64,000 nucleotides of DNA from Hyperoodon ampullatus (GCA_949752795.1 OX457061.1:34352425-34416424); one strand, 5' to 3'; positions 40,441 through 52,674 are shown, counted from the stretch's first letter. Made by a program: numbers and translations. The notes: a model not told the origin generated them from the letters alone.

Positions 40441-40715
40441 CACATACCATACACAGCAGACATATGATCTGTTTCATTAAGCACAGAGCTCATCATATAC
40501 TATCTTGTATATCTTGCTCTAACTATGCATGTGTATAACTTGTCCATTTCTGTGTTCATGTGTATAAGTCCATTATAACATTCTGAAGGCAGAACATTCA
40601 TATCGCCTTTCTCTCTTATGTTAGGCAAGTGCTTATCACTCCGTCGCCCAGTAAATAAGGACTACAAGCACAGCAGTGTCTGGTGTTTAATTCAGATACC
40701 AAAATGTAAGCTTAC

Positions 40716-40962
40716 CCTGAATGGCTGGACCCCAAGCAAACAGATAATACCAACTTAAATGCAGATCAACAATCGTTTCATCTCTGGGAACATTCACAGG
40801 CCGTTTAAATCTGCAGGTGACCCGATTATTCTCAAAAACTCCTTCCTCATCTCTGGCAGGATTTCTCTGAATCTCCTTTGCCCACTGGCCTACGTTATAG
40901 AAGTGCTGTACGCGCACCCTGCCGTTGTCGTCGTGGACGCAGGCCATGACATCATCACCACC
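40716..40962 (-). CDS. FRRS1L: FRRS1L coding exon 4 (second half of the DOMON domain)
   Basis: 247 bp. The acceptor is TGTTAG|GGTGGT and the donor ATTCAGG|GTAAG. It encodes [59 protein letters not shown] and [20 protein letters not shown], then AIQ(G). This is the second half of the DOMON fold, with the conserved W-Y-Y-L-F-A-W-G block. It begins on a codon boundary and ends in phase 1. The sequence is recognised directly as FRRS1L. The Val in 'GRVRVQ' is Ile in human as I recall it. Confidence 0.97.
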
Positions 40963-41121
40963 CTAACACGAAAGATGATGGAGAAAAAAGTCAAAGGTGT
41001 GTCTTTGGCAAACTTTTCTGCTAGAAAGAAATTTCACTCCGAAATATACGATCCATTAACTCTGTAATTGGAAGCCCCACCCCCCAAAATTGTTCTAAAA
41101 GCCATTAAAAATCTTTAACCA

Positions 41122-41309
41122 GGGACTTCCCTGGCGGTCCAGTGGTTAAGACTTTGCCTTCCAGTGCAGGGGGTGCGGGTTCGATCCCTGGTCAGGGAGC
41201 TAAGATCCCACATGCCTTGCGGCCAGAAAACCAAAACATAAAACAGAAACAATATTGTAACAAATTCAATAAAGACTTTAAAAATGATCCACATCAAAAT
41301 ATATTTTAA
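41122..41309 (+). mobile_element. Short tRNA-derived SINE (CHR-related)
   Basis: The head is 'gggacttccctggcggtcca', the B box 'gcgggttcgatccctggtc', and the 3' part 'aaattcaataaagactttaa'. The perfect 15-bp duplication AAAAATCTTTAACCA lies at 41107-41121 and 41310-41324. Confidence 0.92.
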
Positions 41310-43221
41310 AAAAATCTTTAACCAAGTGACCAGAGTTTGTATCACCATAGCTGACATCCAGTGCCTCCTAATGAGTCATTTAGAGAAGAATACATCACCA
41401 GCTCTCCAGCAGTCCTGCCGAAAACACAGACACTAACCTAATCATAAGCAAACAATCAGACAAACCTGAATGGTAGGTCATTCTACCAAAAAACTGGCCC
41501 GTAATCTTCAAAAGGGTCAATGTCATGAAAGACCAAAAAGAAAAGAAAAAAGAAAAGATAAGAAACTATTTCAAAATAAGTAAGGCTAAAGATACATGAC
41601 AGCTAATGGTGTTCCTAGACAGACTCCTGAGTCATAAAATAAAAATTTCTGTAAAGGGCAGTATTGGGATAAAGGGCAAATTTGAAAATGGACAAGTATA
41701 TTTGATAATACTATTGTATCTATGTTAAACTTCCTGAATTTAATAAACTATATAATGAAAAAGAATGTCTTTGATCTTAGGAGATATCCACTTAAATATT
41801 TAGGGTTAAAGGGTCATGATATCTTCAATTTCACCTCCAAAGTTTCCAGAAAATAATAAAAATAGTAAGTAGTAGCAGCAGTCAGAGTTGTTGTAGTAGC
41901 AGCAGCAGTAAAGAGACATAAAGCATATGTGGCAAATGTTATTGTTTGTGAAAAAGTGACAGTGGTGACAGTTCCACACCATGAATGTGACTGATGCCAC
42001 TGAATTGAATACTTTAAAATGGTAAATTTTAGGTTATGTACGTCTTGCCACAATTAAAAAAGTTACCATTTGGTGAATCTAGGTGAAACATATATACAGG
42101 AGTTTATGGTCCTATCCTTGCAGCTTGTCTGTAGGTTTAACATTTTTGTAAAAAACAAACCAAAAACGTTATAGGTGTTCATCAGTTATAACAAATGTAC
42201 CCTTCTGTGAGGGATGCTGATAATGGTGGAGGCTCTGCACGTGTGTGTTGGGGGGGTATATGGAAATCCTGTGTACCCTCTATTCAATTTTGCTGTGAAC
42301 CTAAAACTGCTCTAAAAAATAAAATCTAACGAAGAAAACAGTAATGCATCATTTCAAAAAAAGTTAAAGGTTATTAAAAAGGGGTTCCATTTTGCTTTTC
42401 CTGTGTATCAGGTTTTGAAAACTTTTAAATCTGTGCTTCTTGGAGTAATAGGAGAAGAAAAGAGAGACCTATATTTTATTTTTTTTGAGACCTATACTTT
42501 AAAGGCCTCTAGATAGCAAAATGTCAAACATAAAATCTGAATGCTCCTCACTCGACCTCCCTCCTGAGCCCCCTAATCTTAACAGCTGCACCATGAGTGC
42601 AAATGCATTCCAGGACAAGAAATGGTCAACTGCACTGCAAGCCAGCTTCTGGGATGACACACACCTGCTGTTTCTCCTATTGACCCTAAAGTAGGAGATA
42701 AGTGATATAAATTAGTATCCATGCCGTCTTACCAGGTGGACCCACTGTCTTACAGCCTGGACTGAGAAGTGCATTCTTCTAGTGACTCTCCAAGAACAAA
42801 CTCACTGGAGCTCTGATTGCTTAGCCTGATCCCCCAGTCTCTTCTTACCACCCACATACAACCTATGTCCAATCCACCAGCAAAGACTGTCAGCGTTACC
42901 TTCAAAACATATCTGAAATCTGAGCCCTTCCCACCACGCCTGCTGCTGTAACCCTGGTCTGAGCTGCCCTCCTCTCATTGCAAGAACCTCAAAACAGACC
43001 ATGTGAAGAAAAGAAGCAGCAGCACACGCAAAGGTTCAAAGGCCTAAGAAAGTCTGGCTATTTGGGAAGCACCTTGGCACAGTGAATGGCAAATGATGAT
43101 GCCCCAGAGGAAAGAGAATGCAGCAGAGGCACAGACAGAAGCAGAGGTAAGGGATGGTCAGCTACCTGGGTTCCTGCCTGTTTCACAGTCCTTTCTGAGG
43201 ACCAGATGTGTTCCTGCCCAT

Positions 43222-43650
43222 GCATACTGTGGAAGACTGAATCGCTGGACACAATTCTTCACTCCCCTGCTGTTATATTATGTACATACGCCTTCACAAG
43301 GCTTCTTGCTAGAGGGAGTGTATTTCCCTGCCCGTTCATTCTGGGCTTGGCTGTGTGAATGACTTCAGGCAATGGAATATTATCAGCAGATGTGATGTGA
43401 ACACAGGTTTGAAATAAGCTTGGATGGCTCTTGTGCTTCTGCCTCTGCCATGAGAAAAACATGCCTGGGTAGCTACTGGTTCCAGAATGATTAGAGAATA
43501 CCTGAATCCAAGCCATGGCCTGGAGCCAAGCCCAGCTGAGTCCCAGCCAATCCACACACATGTAAGCAAGAGATAAATGCTTCCTGTTATCAGCCGTGTA
43601 GTTTTGGGGGCTCTCTTGCAGCCGTACTGTGGAAATAACTAATGAATACA
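43222..43650 (+). mobile_element. Ancient LTR-like element
   Basis: It starts 'tactgtggaagactgaatcg' and ends 'tactgtggaaataactaatg'. Internally it has 'ttggctgtgtgaatgacttc' and 'caatccacacacatgtaagc'. The layout resembles old MLT/MaLR LTRs. No internal coding region is present. Confidence 0.45.
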
Positions 43651-43944
43651 GGTACCACGAGACACATTGTATTCTCATAACCAACCCTTCCATCTCCGTT
43701 TAAGCTAGCTTGAATTTTTTTTTAACTTGTAATCAGAGAGCCATAACTAGTATCATTGTTATACGGATTTGATCAATTTACTTGCTTTACTTTGAAAAAG
43801 AAAATTAAATGCCAGAAATCGGCTTCTCCCATTTAAAAGTGGCGTTATAACTTAGGGAAACACAACCGTGCTCATTCTCTAAAGTCTAAAGTAGCACAGC
43901 AAACTAAAGAGAAAAATTAGCTTCTATCATGCTTTGTGTCTTAC

Positions 43945-44083
43945 CATTTTCCTGTCTGAAGAGAATCCAACTGCTACCCAACCATCTGTGTCTGCACTCA
44001 GCTCAAATTCCACATCAGCCCCTATCATCCGGTAGCTAAGGAAGTAGTCACAGGTCTCTGCATTACAGCCCGGTTTGCCATAT
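43945..44083 (-). CDS. FRRS1L: FRRS1L coding exon 3 (start of the DOMON domain)
   Basis: 139 bp. The acceptor is CCTATAG and the donor AAAATG|GTAAGA. One base completes the Arg codon from exon 2, then it encodes [40 protein letters not shown] and SSDRKM, ending on a codon boundary. It contains the N-terminal DOMON strands, the conserved [20 protein letters not shown] core and two Cys (GCNAETC). Human has Lys where this copy has Arg in SSDRKM (from memory), which is a conservative change. Confidence 0.97.
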
Positions 44084-46156
44084 CTATAGGATATATCAAA
44101 ACAGATATTACGGCTTCCTCAGCCACTTACTCAAAATACATCAACAGAACATCTGTGTGTCAGGCAGGACGCTAAGCAATATTAATAAATATATTAGATC
44201 TTTGCTACCTGGGATCTCAAAACCCCAGTTTCACTCAGGAGAGACCATGGAGACGAACCGCTCCTCTTTATCTACCTGCAAACTGAGGTCCAGAGATGGG
44301 AAGACACTTACCGAGTGAATCAAGCTGCAACAGGACTGAACCTGGGCCTCCAGGCCTAGCCAGGGTTCTCTACGTGTTATTAGAGTTTCTCAAATATTAA
44401 TTATTACTGAATTATTTCTGCATCCCTTTTAGAGAAAAAAAATTCTCTGAGTTAATAATTTAAATAATTTACCAGTTCTTTTCACTTACAAATTTTCAAT
44501 TAAACTACAAAATTAAACTAACAAAAATGGGCAAATTAAATATAGATTAAACTACAAAACCAGGAACTTTTAAATTCATAGCATTCACGTGATAAATGAG
44601 GTCATTTCACTGAAAGCGACTTTCTGCTTACCTGTGTGTAGTGTGTCTGAGTGGCCTCTGCAGGGTCTTTATTTTGAGCATGTTCTTACTACTAGACATG
44701 ACTCCACTCCCCTCCACTTTTATCTATTTGAATTGCTCCACAACACTTATACATACAAGCCACCAAACAAATGCCTCATCTGGTAATCACTGGGCGCGAA
44801 TGCATCATTTATTCACAAAATTTGCTTTTGCTCTATCGGGCTACTTGGTGCTGATACAATTCAGACACTACAGTACAGAGCACTGTAAGGGGGTTACCCA
44901 GACAACCAGATTATGCATTTGTTCATCTGTTTAAGGAGCATCACTGAAATGAAAACATGAATTAAAATTTTCTTCCAGAGGACTTGTGGATCCTTTAAGG
45001 ATCAGCAAGCCCTAGTTTTAGGAACACTGCTTTACACCATTTTCAGAAACGACAGAAAATTGTAGCAATGGGTGGGATAATCTAAGCTCAGATGGAAGGT
45101 ATCTAAAAGTACAGGATGCAAGGCTGCCAAGTATTGACGGAGGAGGGAGACAAGGAACATGCAGCTCTGCTGGCAGATACCCTGAGAAGCTGGCAGGAGG
45201 TGTAAGCTCAAGACCACAGGAACTGGGCTGAAAAACCTGAAAAGGGTGAGGAAAGCTAAAAGAGGGGTGAATGGGCCAGAAAGCAAGTCTCCCTAAAGCC
45301 AGCAGGGCACTAAAATGCCTTCCCTTCTCAAAAATATCCCTTGATCACCAGAATTATTCTTTGCTGGCTATCTTCCCCAATAATCATATCACTGGATTTT
45401 TAAAAATTCCTTAGAAATACACTTGTAATCAAAGAAAACTCAAAACCTCCATGTTCAATTGTTTCTCCTTGAGCACTGAACCAAAAAAAAAAAAAAAAAT
45501 CAAAACATTCAGTGCAGTGGCCATCAAAATCTTTACTCAAGGACAATTTGTTTTAGGAAATAAAGGATTCAAAGAAAAGGAGGGTTTCCCAACAAAGCAC
45601 AGCTGTCTAGACGGGAGGCCCACTGTCTACACTACTGTTTTCTAGCTCCAGCCCATCACGTCTTGACAGAATACTACTAATAATCAGGCAGGAACTCACT
45701 AGATCTGAGACAACTAGCTAGACACAATAATCAATGCATAATGACTAGTTAGTATCATACAGCTACCCATAAGTCATGACTATTGATTTGAAAAGGAACT
45801 GGGTCTTAGGCACATGTATTATTGCCTGTCCCATCCACACCCCTGCTGAATAAGCAGAGACATCTGTGTTATGTGATTCTTTTTCATACAGCCAACTGGT
45901 TAGACCCCTGAGCCAATGGTGTACAGTCATAAATGAAGAACTAGAGAAGAACGTTCTAGGGCCAACGGGCATGCTACAGCTCAAGGCTTGGAAGACTGAA
46001 ACCTGGGGTGGCCATCAGAAACAAGCCGCATCTCTGCTGAAGTTATGAGGGGTACAGGTCCCTGGTTAGAGTGAACTGCATGCAATTTAAATACTACCTT
46101 GAGAAGTAAAATCAAAGTCTTGGCTTTAAAGTTATGCAACTCGCAGATCTACCAAC
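44084..46156 (-). other. FRRS1L: FRRS1L intron 2
   Basis: A 2.1-kb phase-2 intron. It has MIR-like sequence near 44240-44360 and a poly-A stretch at 45482-45499. No young SINE or further exon is seen. Confidence 0.85.
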
Positions 46157-46241
46157 CTAAAGCATCCCTTAGTTTTTCCACAGTCATCCACTTTGATTTT
46201 GGCAAATGGATCCACAGGAGGAGCAGTAGGGAAAGGGTAAC
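46157..46241 (-). CDS. FRRS1L: FRRS1L coding exon 2
   Basis: 85 bp. The acceptor is TGGCCAG, and two bases complete the Gly codon. It encodes [20 protein letters not shown] then GKTKGCF(R), ending in phase 2. Proline-rich sequence leads into a Cys-containing segment before the DOMON domain. Frame joining with exon 3 requires the donor TTTAG|GTTGGT, whose +3 T is non-consensus. Another GT four bases downstream (GGTAGA) would shift the frame. Confidence 0.95.
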
Positions 46242-47089
46242 CTGGCCAGTGAGAATAAATAATGGTTAGAAAATCCAGGAACAACGTTTCCAATGAGAAA
46301 TGCTTCTTTTTAGTAGGTTGACTATTCTCTAGCGCACGCGTCTAGAAATGGTGAAGGCCTCAGAAAAGAGCTTTGTTGAAGCCTAATCACCCTTTTCATG
46401 AGGGGCAGGTAGGGGCACACGTCTTTGAACCCAGCCTTACATGTTAACTGAGAAAGGGCTTTTTCCTCATTTACAGGTAAGGAGCCTGAGGCACTGAAAG
46501 AGGGCATAATATCATACCCACTGGCTCACCACTGTCCCCTGAGAGTGTGAAAATCACAGTTTTATACAATACACATGTTCTAAGAGAAAAAATAAACGAA
46601 ACATTTCTATATTTGATAGCAGAGGTTTTCCATTTATATCTATATGTTATAATAGGGTTTTTCTGTTTCTCTGAACTTCCATTTTTCATTAAGCTGTATA
46701 GAACATTGTCTTATCTCACTAATTCTTTAAACACATCATTTCATGCATCTTTCTTAACATCATAATGCATTCAACCACACATCAAAGGAAAGCCTGCATT
46801 ATGCTTCCAGTCTGTGACACAAATATTTTTCTTCTTGGCTGTTCACTCCCTGCACCATGTGTGATTTATCTTGTATTCTCTGCCCATCACAGTGCTTGAC
46901 ACTGGACATTGAATGATTGTCAAATGAATAAATAAAATCACCCATAGATATTAGGCAGTGCAAATACACTTAAAAAAATTATTGTATTAGTTTTTCTTTT
47001 CTCACTATTCTGAAGTCCTTTCTTTGTGATTTGTAATTTTTTTAAGTGAGGTTTTGTTTACTTTGTTTCATTAAGTTATACTTCTAAAA

Positions 47090-47305
47090 AAGCCAACAGC
47101 AGATGCAAACTATTACATTTAGAATGGATAAACAAGAAGGTCCTAATGTATAGCACAGGAAACTATATTCAATATCCTGTGATAAAGCATAATGGAAAAG
47201 AATCTAAAAAAAAGAATGTCTATATGTGTATAACTGAGTCACTTTGCTGTACAGCAGAGATTAGCATGACATTGTAAATCAACTACACTTCAATTAAAAA
47301 AAAAG
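47090..47305 (+). mobile_element. 5'-truncated L1 3' end
   Basis: 'gcacaggaaactatattcaa', 'ataactgagtcactttgctg' and 'aactacacttcaattaaaa' are the cetartiodactyl L1 3'UTR and tail. It has no coding capacity. Confidence 0.8.
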
Positions 47306-48120
47306 TCACCAGGTCACATTTTCCTGGTTCATATCTGTGCTCTATGGACAGTTCATCTCTACTACCCTAGATCTTGATCACATACTAAAGTACAGCCCTA
47401 CCTTTTCACCATCTTTAAGTACTTGGGCCAGATGCATTACTTTTTCTATTTTCATGCTTATTTTATGCTAAGTTGGAAATCCACTTAAGTACTATAGACT
47501 GAGTCCCACCTTGGATGAGTTTTTTGTTTTTCTCTTAATATTTATGGAGTTCGATGCTACTATGTCAAGCATCATCCTATATGTTCTTCCTCTTATTTCT
47601 CACTACAATGTTGTGGCTATTTTTTCTCAGAGTATTTATCCAGGAATGCAATGACTACTTATGTTTTTAAGGTTCTATAGGTGTCTGAAAAAGACAATCT
47701 CTTGTAATGTTGCTTCTGACGCAGGTTCACCATTTTCTTCCATCATCTTTACTACTTCCTAGCATCTAGAATGATACATCAGCATATAGCAAATTTCCTG
47801 CTCAATAAATGCCAGTAATTATTACTATTGGATTATTATTACTATTAAATTTTTAAACTAACCATTGGGTAAGATCGTCTCTAGAAGAAGAATGGGTTTC
47901 TAAGCTCCAAATAAGATCAAGTTTTGGAACAAAGCTCACTTATAAATGTATTGAACTAGCTTATTAATGTTGGTAAATGGCTTATTTCTCAGGGCTTTTC
48001 TAGCACTGATTTTCTATTTTATATACTTCTAAATCTTAGAATGAGAACTTTTGTTGTCAAATGAATTTGGGCATCATTTAATAATATCACATTTTCTTCT
48101 CATTTTGTAAGATGTTTTGT

Positions 48121-48463
48121 TTAAGCATAAATTTATGTATGTATGTATTTATTTATTTATTTTTCACTGCACTGGGTCGTCGTTGTTGCACGCAGGCTTT
48201 CTCTAGCTGTGACGAGCGGGAACTACTCTTCGTTGCGATGCGCGGGCTTCTCATTGCGGTGGCTTCTCTTGTTGCAGAGCATGGGCTCTAGGCACATGGG
48301 CTCAGTAGTTGTGGCTCGCAGGCTCTAGAGTGCAAGCTCAGTAGCTGTGGCGCATGGGCTTAGTTGCTCCGTGGCATGTGGGATCTTCCCGGACCAGGGC
48401 TCGAACCCATGTCCCCTGCACTGGCAGGCGGATTCTTAACCACTGCGCCACCAGGGAAGTCCC
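48121..48463 (-). mobile_element. CHR-type SINE (long form)
   Basis: An inverted long form with the (TTTA)n tail first, a body 'cagtagttgtggctcgcagg', and an end 'accagggaagtccc'. The perfect 15-bp duplication TGTAAGATGTTTTGT lies at 48106-48120 and 48464-48478. Confidence 0.94.
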
Positions 48464-48489
48464 TGTAAGATGTTTTGTAATAAAGAATT

Positions 48490-49165
48490 TGATTGGTTTT
48501 TGTCCCTGGTTCCTGGGAGGGTGACTCTAAATCCCTGGAATTTCCCAGTGGGTCTTTCTTATTCCTGAGCCCCTTGGGTTCACACCTGAGTTTATGCTAA
48601 GAGATAAGATGACTCAGCATGGGGACTGGTCACTAAAAAGATGAACCACGTGATTAGAGGTTTGGGGCTTTGAGCTAGCCCTGCCTCCAGGGAGGGGGTG
48701 AGGGGCTGGAGATTGAGTTCAATTCTGTAGCTAATGATTAAATCAACCATGCCTTGGTAATGAAACCCCAATAGAAACACTGGACACTGAACCTCAGTGC
48801 AGCTTCCTGGTGGTGAACACACTGATATGCTGGGAGGGTGACAGGTCATGATTCATTGGAGAGGAATCCTGCATTCATGGAAACTGCATTCATGAGCCCC
48901 CAGACTCTGCCCTGTGTGTGTCTTCACTGGCTGTTCCTGAGCTGTATCCTTGATACTAAAACTGTTATTGTGTGTACAGCCCATTCCTGAATCCTTTGAG
49001 ACGTTCTAGTGAATTATAGAACCCAAGGGGGGTTGTGAGTGGCCCCTGGATTGGTAGCCAGTTGGTCTGAAGTGAGGCTAGTCTTGTTGTGGACCATGCC
49101 CTTTAACCTGTGGGGTCATTAGTGCCAGAACTGAATTTCAAGACACCAACTGGGGTTGGTATCAA
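48490..49165 (+). mobile_element. Ancient LTR-like element
   Basis: It has the landmark order 'gactcagcatggggactggt', 'gattgagttcaattctgtag', 'aatcaaccatgccttggtaa', 'tagccagttggtctgaagtg', and an end 'aagacaccaactggggttgg'. This is consistent with a solitary old LTR of the ERV type. No viral coding sequence accompanies it, and the subfamily is not assigned. Confidence 0.5.
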
Positions 49166-49585
49166 AATATAAGCAAAGCAATATTATATTTTTTTTCCTG
49201 AAATTAAATGATCTCACTATTTGGAATAAAATAAGTTTGGACCACGTGCCAATATTTAAGCTCCTGTATCTCAGCTACAACTCAGCCTCTACAGCCAGCT
49301 GTAGGATGGGCTAGTACTCTGCAAACCACATCTCTCCTTTGCCAGCTGGCTAGGTTCTGCCAAAAGAAAACATTAAAGGGAGGTTGGGAGGCAGGAGGAG
49401 GGAAAGACCATTTGTTCCTGTTTGATTGCTGTCCAATATGCAAGTCCTCAGCGACTCTACTTCATCCTCACATTGGCAGTCAGTTTGAGTTTACAGCTTT
49501 TTTCTAGACTCCCAGGACCAGCCTCTTCAAAGGAACCAGCATCAGCTGGGCAGACAGCCCATTCTCAGAGGATGGGCTGCACCTC

Positions 49586-49613
49586 TGGGGTGGGGGTGGG
49601 GGTGGGAGTGGGA
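49586..49613 (+). repeat. G-rich run, G-quadruplex candidate
   Basis: Four or more runs of at least three G separated by single T or A (GGGGTGGGGGTGGGGGTG then GGAGTGGG) meet the standard G4 pattern on the plus strand, which is the non-template strand opposite FRRS1L transcription polarity. Confidence 0.8.
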
Positions 49614-50079
49614 GGTCCCTTGTCTGAGCTCTTGGTTCTCACAGCCTCAAGCCCTTCTCTCTGCTCCCTCAGCCCCAGGGCCGGCACCCGCTTCCCAAAG
49701 TGACTTTCTCTGAGCTCCCTTTTTGCTTCTGCAGTCCCCTCAATACCTTTTCAGACAGCTCCCTGGGCTGGTTATCCTGTTTTAAAAAGCTTAAAAAATT
49801 GATTTCTGTCTCTCTGACTAAACCTTGATGGGTAGAGACTAAGTGTATTAATCCTTGAATAGCAATACAATGTAAATGTTTGTGAAAAACCATATCTTAT
49901 TAGCAGTTATCATCTTGAAGCCTAGAGAATTAAGATATTCAATCGGATCTGTTTTACATGCACTGTACAATTTTATTGGAAAATTGTGTTTATTGTAGAA
50001 TTTTAATTTTTAAATACCCTAGGTCCACAGAATTAATGATATTTCTTGATTTATGGAACACTCCGTTGTATGGATATAC

Positions 50080-50525
50080 AACATTTTTTTATCCATTCAG
50101 GGGCTGACAGACATTCAGGTTGTTTCTACTTTGGGGCTATTATGAATAATGCTGCCATGAACATCTGTGTACAAGTCCTTGTGTGAACATATGTTTTCAG
50201 TTCTCTTGGAATAGAATTGCTGTGTCATATGTTAACTCTACGTTTAACTTTGTGAGGAACTATCAAATTATTTTCCAAAGTAGCCACACTGTTTTACATT
50301 CTTACCAGCAATGTACTGTGGGGAGGTTGGGGGGAGGTCCTTTTTTTTTTATAGCCATCCTAGTGGGTGTTAAGTGGTATATCATTATGATTTTGATTTG
50401 CATTTCCTTAATGACTAATGATGCTGAGTATCTTTTCATGTACTTATTGGCTATTTGTATATCTTCTTTGGAGAAATGTCTATTTAGAGCCTTTCTCCAT
50501 GTTTTAATAGGGTAGGCTGTCTTTT
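50080..50525 (-). mobile_element. L1 ORF2 3' fragment, inverted
   Basis: 'ggctattatgaataatgctg', 'atttgcatttccttaatgac' and 'cttggaatagaattgctgtg' are the reverse complement of the L1 ORF2 end. Frames are broken. Confidence 0.8.
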
Positions 50526-50654
50526 TATTATTGACTTGTAATGTATTAGCTTTTTAATCTCTGCTATGTCTAGGGTTATTTCTCCCTTTTTTCATTCCTA
50601 ATAGTATTTGTCTTCTCTCTTCTTCTCCTTATCAATCTTGCCAGAACCCTACTG

Positions 50655-51085
50655 TGAGAGTTAATTTTATGTGCCAACTTGGCTAGGCCAGGTGCCCAGA
50701 TATGTGGTCAAACATTATTCTGGATGTTTCTGTGAGAGTGTTTTCGGATGAGATAAACATTTAACATTTTATATCAGTGGACTCTGAGTAAAGCAGATTG
50801 CCCTCCATAATGTAGGCGGGCCTCATCCCCAGCTGGACAGAACAAAAAGACTGAGCTTCCCCGAGCAAGAGTGAATTCTGTGGCAGATGGCCTTCGGACT
50901 TGAACTATAACATTGGCTCTCTCCTGGGTCTCCAGCCTGCCAGCCCACTCTGCAGATTCTGGACTTGCCAACCTCCAAAACTGTGTGAGCCAACTCCTTA
51001 AAATAAACTTCTCTCTGTTTCTCATCTATATATACATACACATCCTATTGGTTGTGTCTCTCTGGATAACACTGGCTAATACATG
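50655..51085 (+). mobile_element. Ancient LTR-like element
   Basis: It runs from 'tgagagttaattttatgtgc' to 'ataacactggctaatacatg', with internal 'agcagattgccctccataat', 'gtctccagcctgccagccc' and 'acatcctattggttgtgtct'. This is a very common mammalian repeat of LTR-like layout. The family name is not assigned here. Confidence 0.55.
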
Positions 51086-51589
51086 TATCTACTTCATTCA
51101 TATTTTCAAAGAATCACTTCTGGCTTTTTTGATACTCTTTACTGAATATTTGGTTTCTAATTCATTAAATTCTGCTATTTCGTCCTTTCTTTCCTCCTAC
51201 TTTCCTTAGAGTTTTTCTTTCTCTAACTTCACAATTCTTTGGCACTTCTCCTTTTCTTCTATCAACGTTTAAGCCCAACAATCAACTGCCTCCAGGGGTT
51301 TCTGCCTGGACATTCCACGAGCAAAACAATTCCAGACGCCCAACACTGAACTTCCCCACCTCCCAAATGCCCTTCCTCCTATGTTTTCTATCTTAGTGAA
51401 GAACCCCACCACCCACCCCCAGTCTCCCAACCCTGAAACCCTAGATTCCTCCACCTGGAACATTTCCTCCGTCACCATTCCTTTCATTTCCACCCTGAAA
51501 CATGAGCCTGCCTCTTGGCTATTGCACTGTCTCCTATCTGATTCCCCCACTTCCCTTCTAATTCTTCCACCAGCACCAGGTTTCTAAAA

Positions 51590-51740
51590 CAGAAATCAGA
51601 TCTTGTCACAACGCCATTTGAAGACCTTTACTGGCCTCTCCCCACCCCCTCCTATCTCTCCTACACTCACTCGTCTTCCTTAGTCCTGACATGTATGCGT
51701 CAGACACCCAGCCATGCCAGCTTCTGCTTTTCCCCTTAGC
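51590..51740 (+). repeat. L2-like LINE fragment
   Basis: 'cagatcttgtcacaacgcca' and 'tttactggcctctccccacc' resemble the L2 3' region. Confidence 0.5.
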
Positions 51741-51757
51741 TTTGTCCATGCTCCCAC

Positions 51758-51798
51758 TTTTTTTTTCTATTGAAGTATAAGTTGATTTAGAATGTTGT
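51758..51798 (-). mobile_element. Minimal L1 3' tail insertion (about 41 bp)
   Basis: 'ttctattgaagtataagttg' with 'atttagaatgttgt' is the reverse complement of the extreme L1 3' end plus a short A tail. It is flanked by the duplication TGCTCCCAC at 51749-51757 and 51799-51807. It is one of the shortest recognisable L1 insertions. Confidence 0.7.
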
Positions 51799-52579
51799 TG
51801 CTCCCACCTTTTTATTACTGGTTTTTGGTGGTTTGTTTGTTTGTTCCTTTCCCTCCACTTTCCATTTTAGTGCTTTCTTTCTCTTTATTGAAAATTAAAA
51901 TTTGGATGAAGGCCAAATAATATTGGTTTGAGGCAAAAAAAACCTTTTTTTCCTCCTTCCCTTTACTTCTTCTCACATGTGCCTTGTAAACCCCTCCAAT
52001 AACTGTTCTGTTTTGGAGAATGAAAGCCATTTTTTCCTCCCTTCAAGAGGCACTTATTTTCTTGGTTTATTTCTCCAGGTTCTCAACATGCTTTTGTTGT
52101 TTCCATTCTTGTCTAACTCGCAGCCACTATCTGTTCCTCTTTTTGCAATCCCTTGAGCCTGTTTTGCCATACTCCACTAGGTGGATAATGGCTTCTCGTT
52201 AGCTATTTATTGCTTCTAATTAACTGCTTGGATCACAGCCCTCAGGTATTAATTTGGTACTTAATTCCTTGAAGTTTTAACCAGAAATTATCTGTTCAAA
52301 TCTCTGAGAGCTACTGCATCAGCCTATTTCTCTTTCTGGACTGCCTGAATCGCTTCTGCTTATCAGAACCATATAAAGAAGCAAAAATGTCAAGGGACTT
52401 TGTAAAATGGAACATTCCACCCACGTGGAGCCCGTTTAGCAAAGCTTTCATCATGGCACTCCACCACTCAGGAACCTGCAGTTCCCAACTGACTACCCCA
52501 TCAATTCCAAGGCCCTCTTTTCAAGTTTGCCCATAAAAATGCCCCATCCCGCCTGTTCCACTGCATTTCCTAACATATG

Positions 52580-52620
52580 TGTTTAGAAGAGAGGTCCACA
52601 GGGACCCTCTCTTCTAAACA
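52580..52620. repeat. Near-perfect 41-nt inverted repeat (hairpin)
   Basis: TGTTTAGAAGAGAGG (52580-52594) pairs perfectly with its complement at 52606-52620. After one bulged base, TCC pairs with GGA, leaving a 4-nt loop (ACAG). The arm lengths and loop fit a template-switch (quasi-palindrome) mutation. No coding role is seen. Confidence 0.9.
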
Positions 52621-52674
52621 TGCTGGACACCTTGCACCACCTTATCCATAAAGTCAATCAACAACAAACCCACC

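Larger units (their letters stand above)
38515..40715 (-). other. FRRS1L: FRRS1L intron 4
   Basis: A 2.2-kb phase-1 intron containing a MER5-like scrap (39805-39885), one young CHR SINE and a MIR (40255-40440). The remainder appears unique. Confidence 0.85.
40963..43944 (-). other. FRRS1L: FRRS1L intron 3
   Basis: A 3.0-kb phase-0 intron with a short SINE (41122-41309) and an LTR-like copy (43222-43650). A purine-rich patch with GAAAA units lies near 41530-41560. No other exon is supported. Confidence 0.85.
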
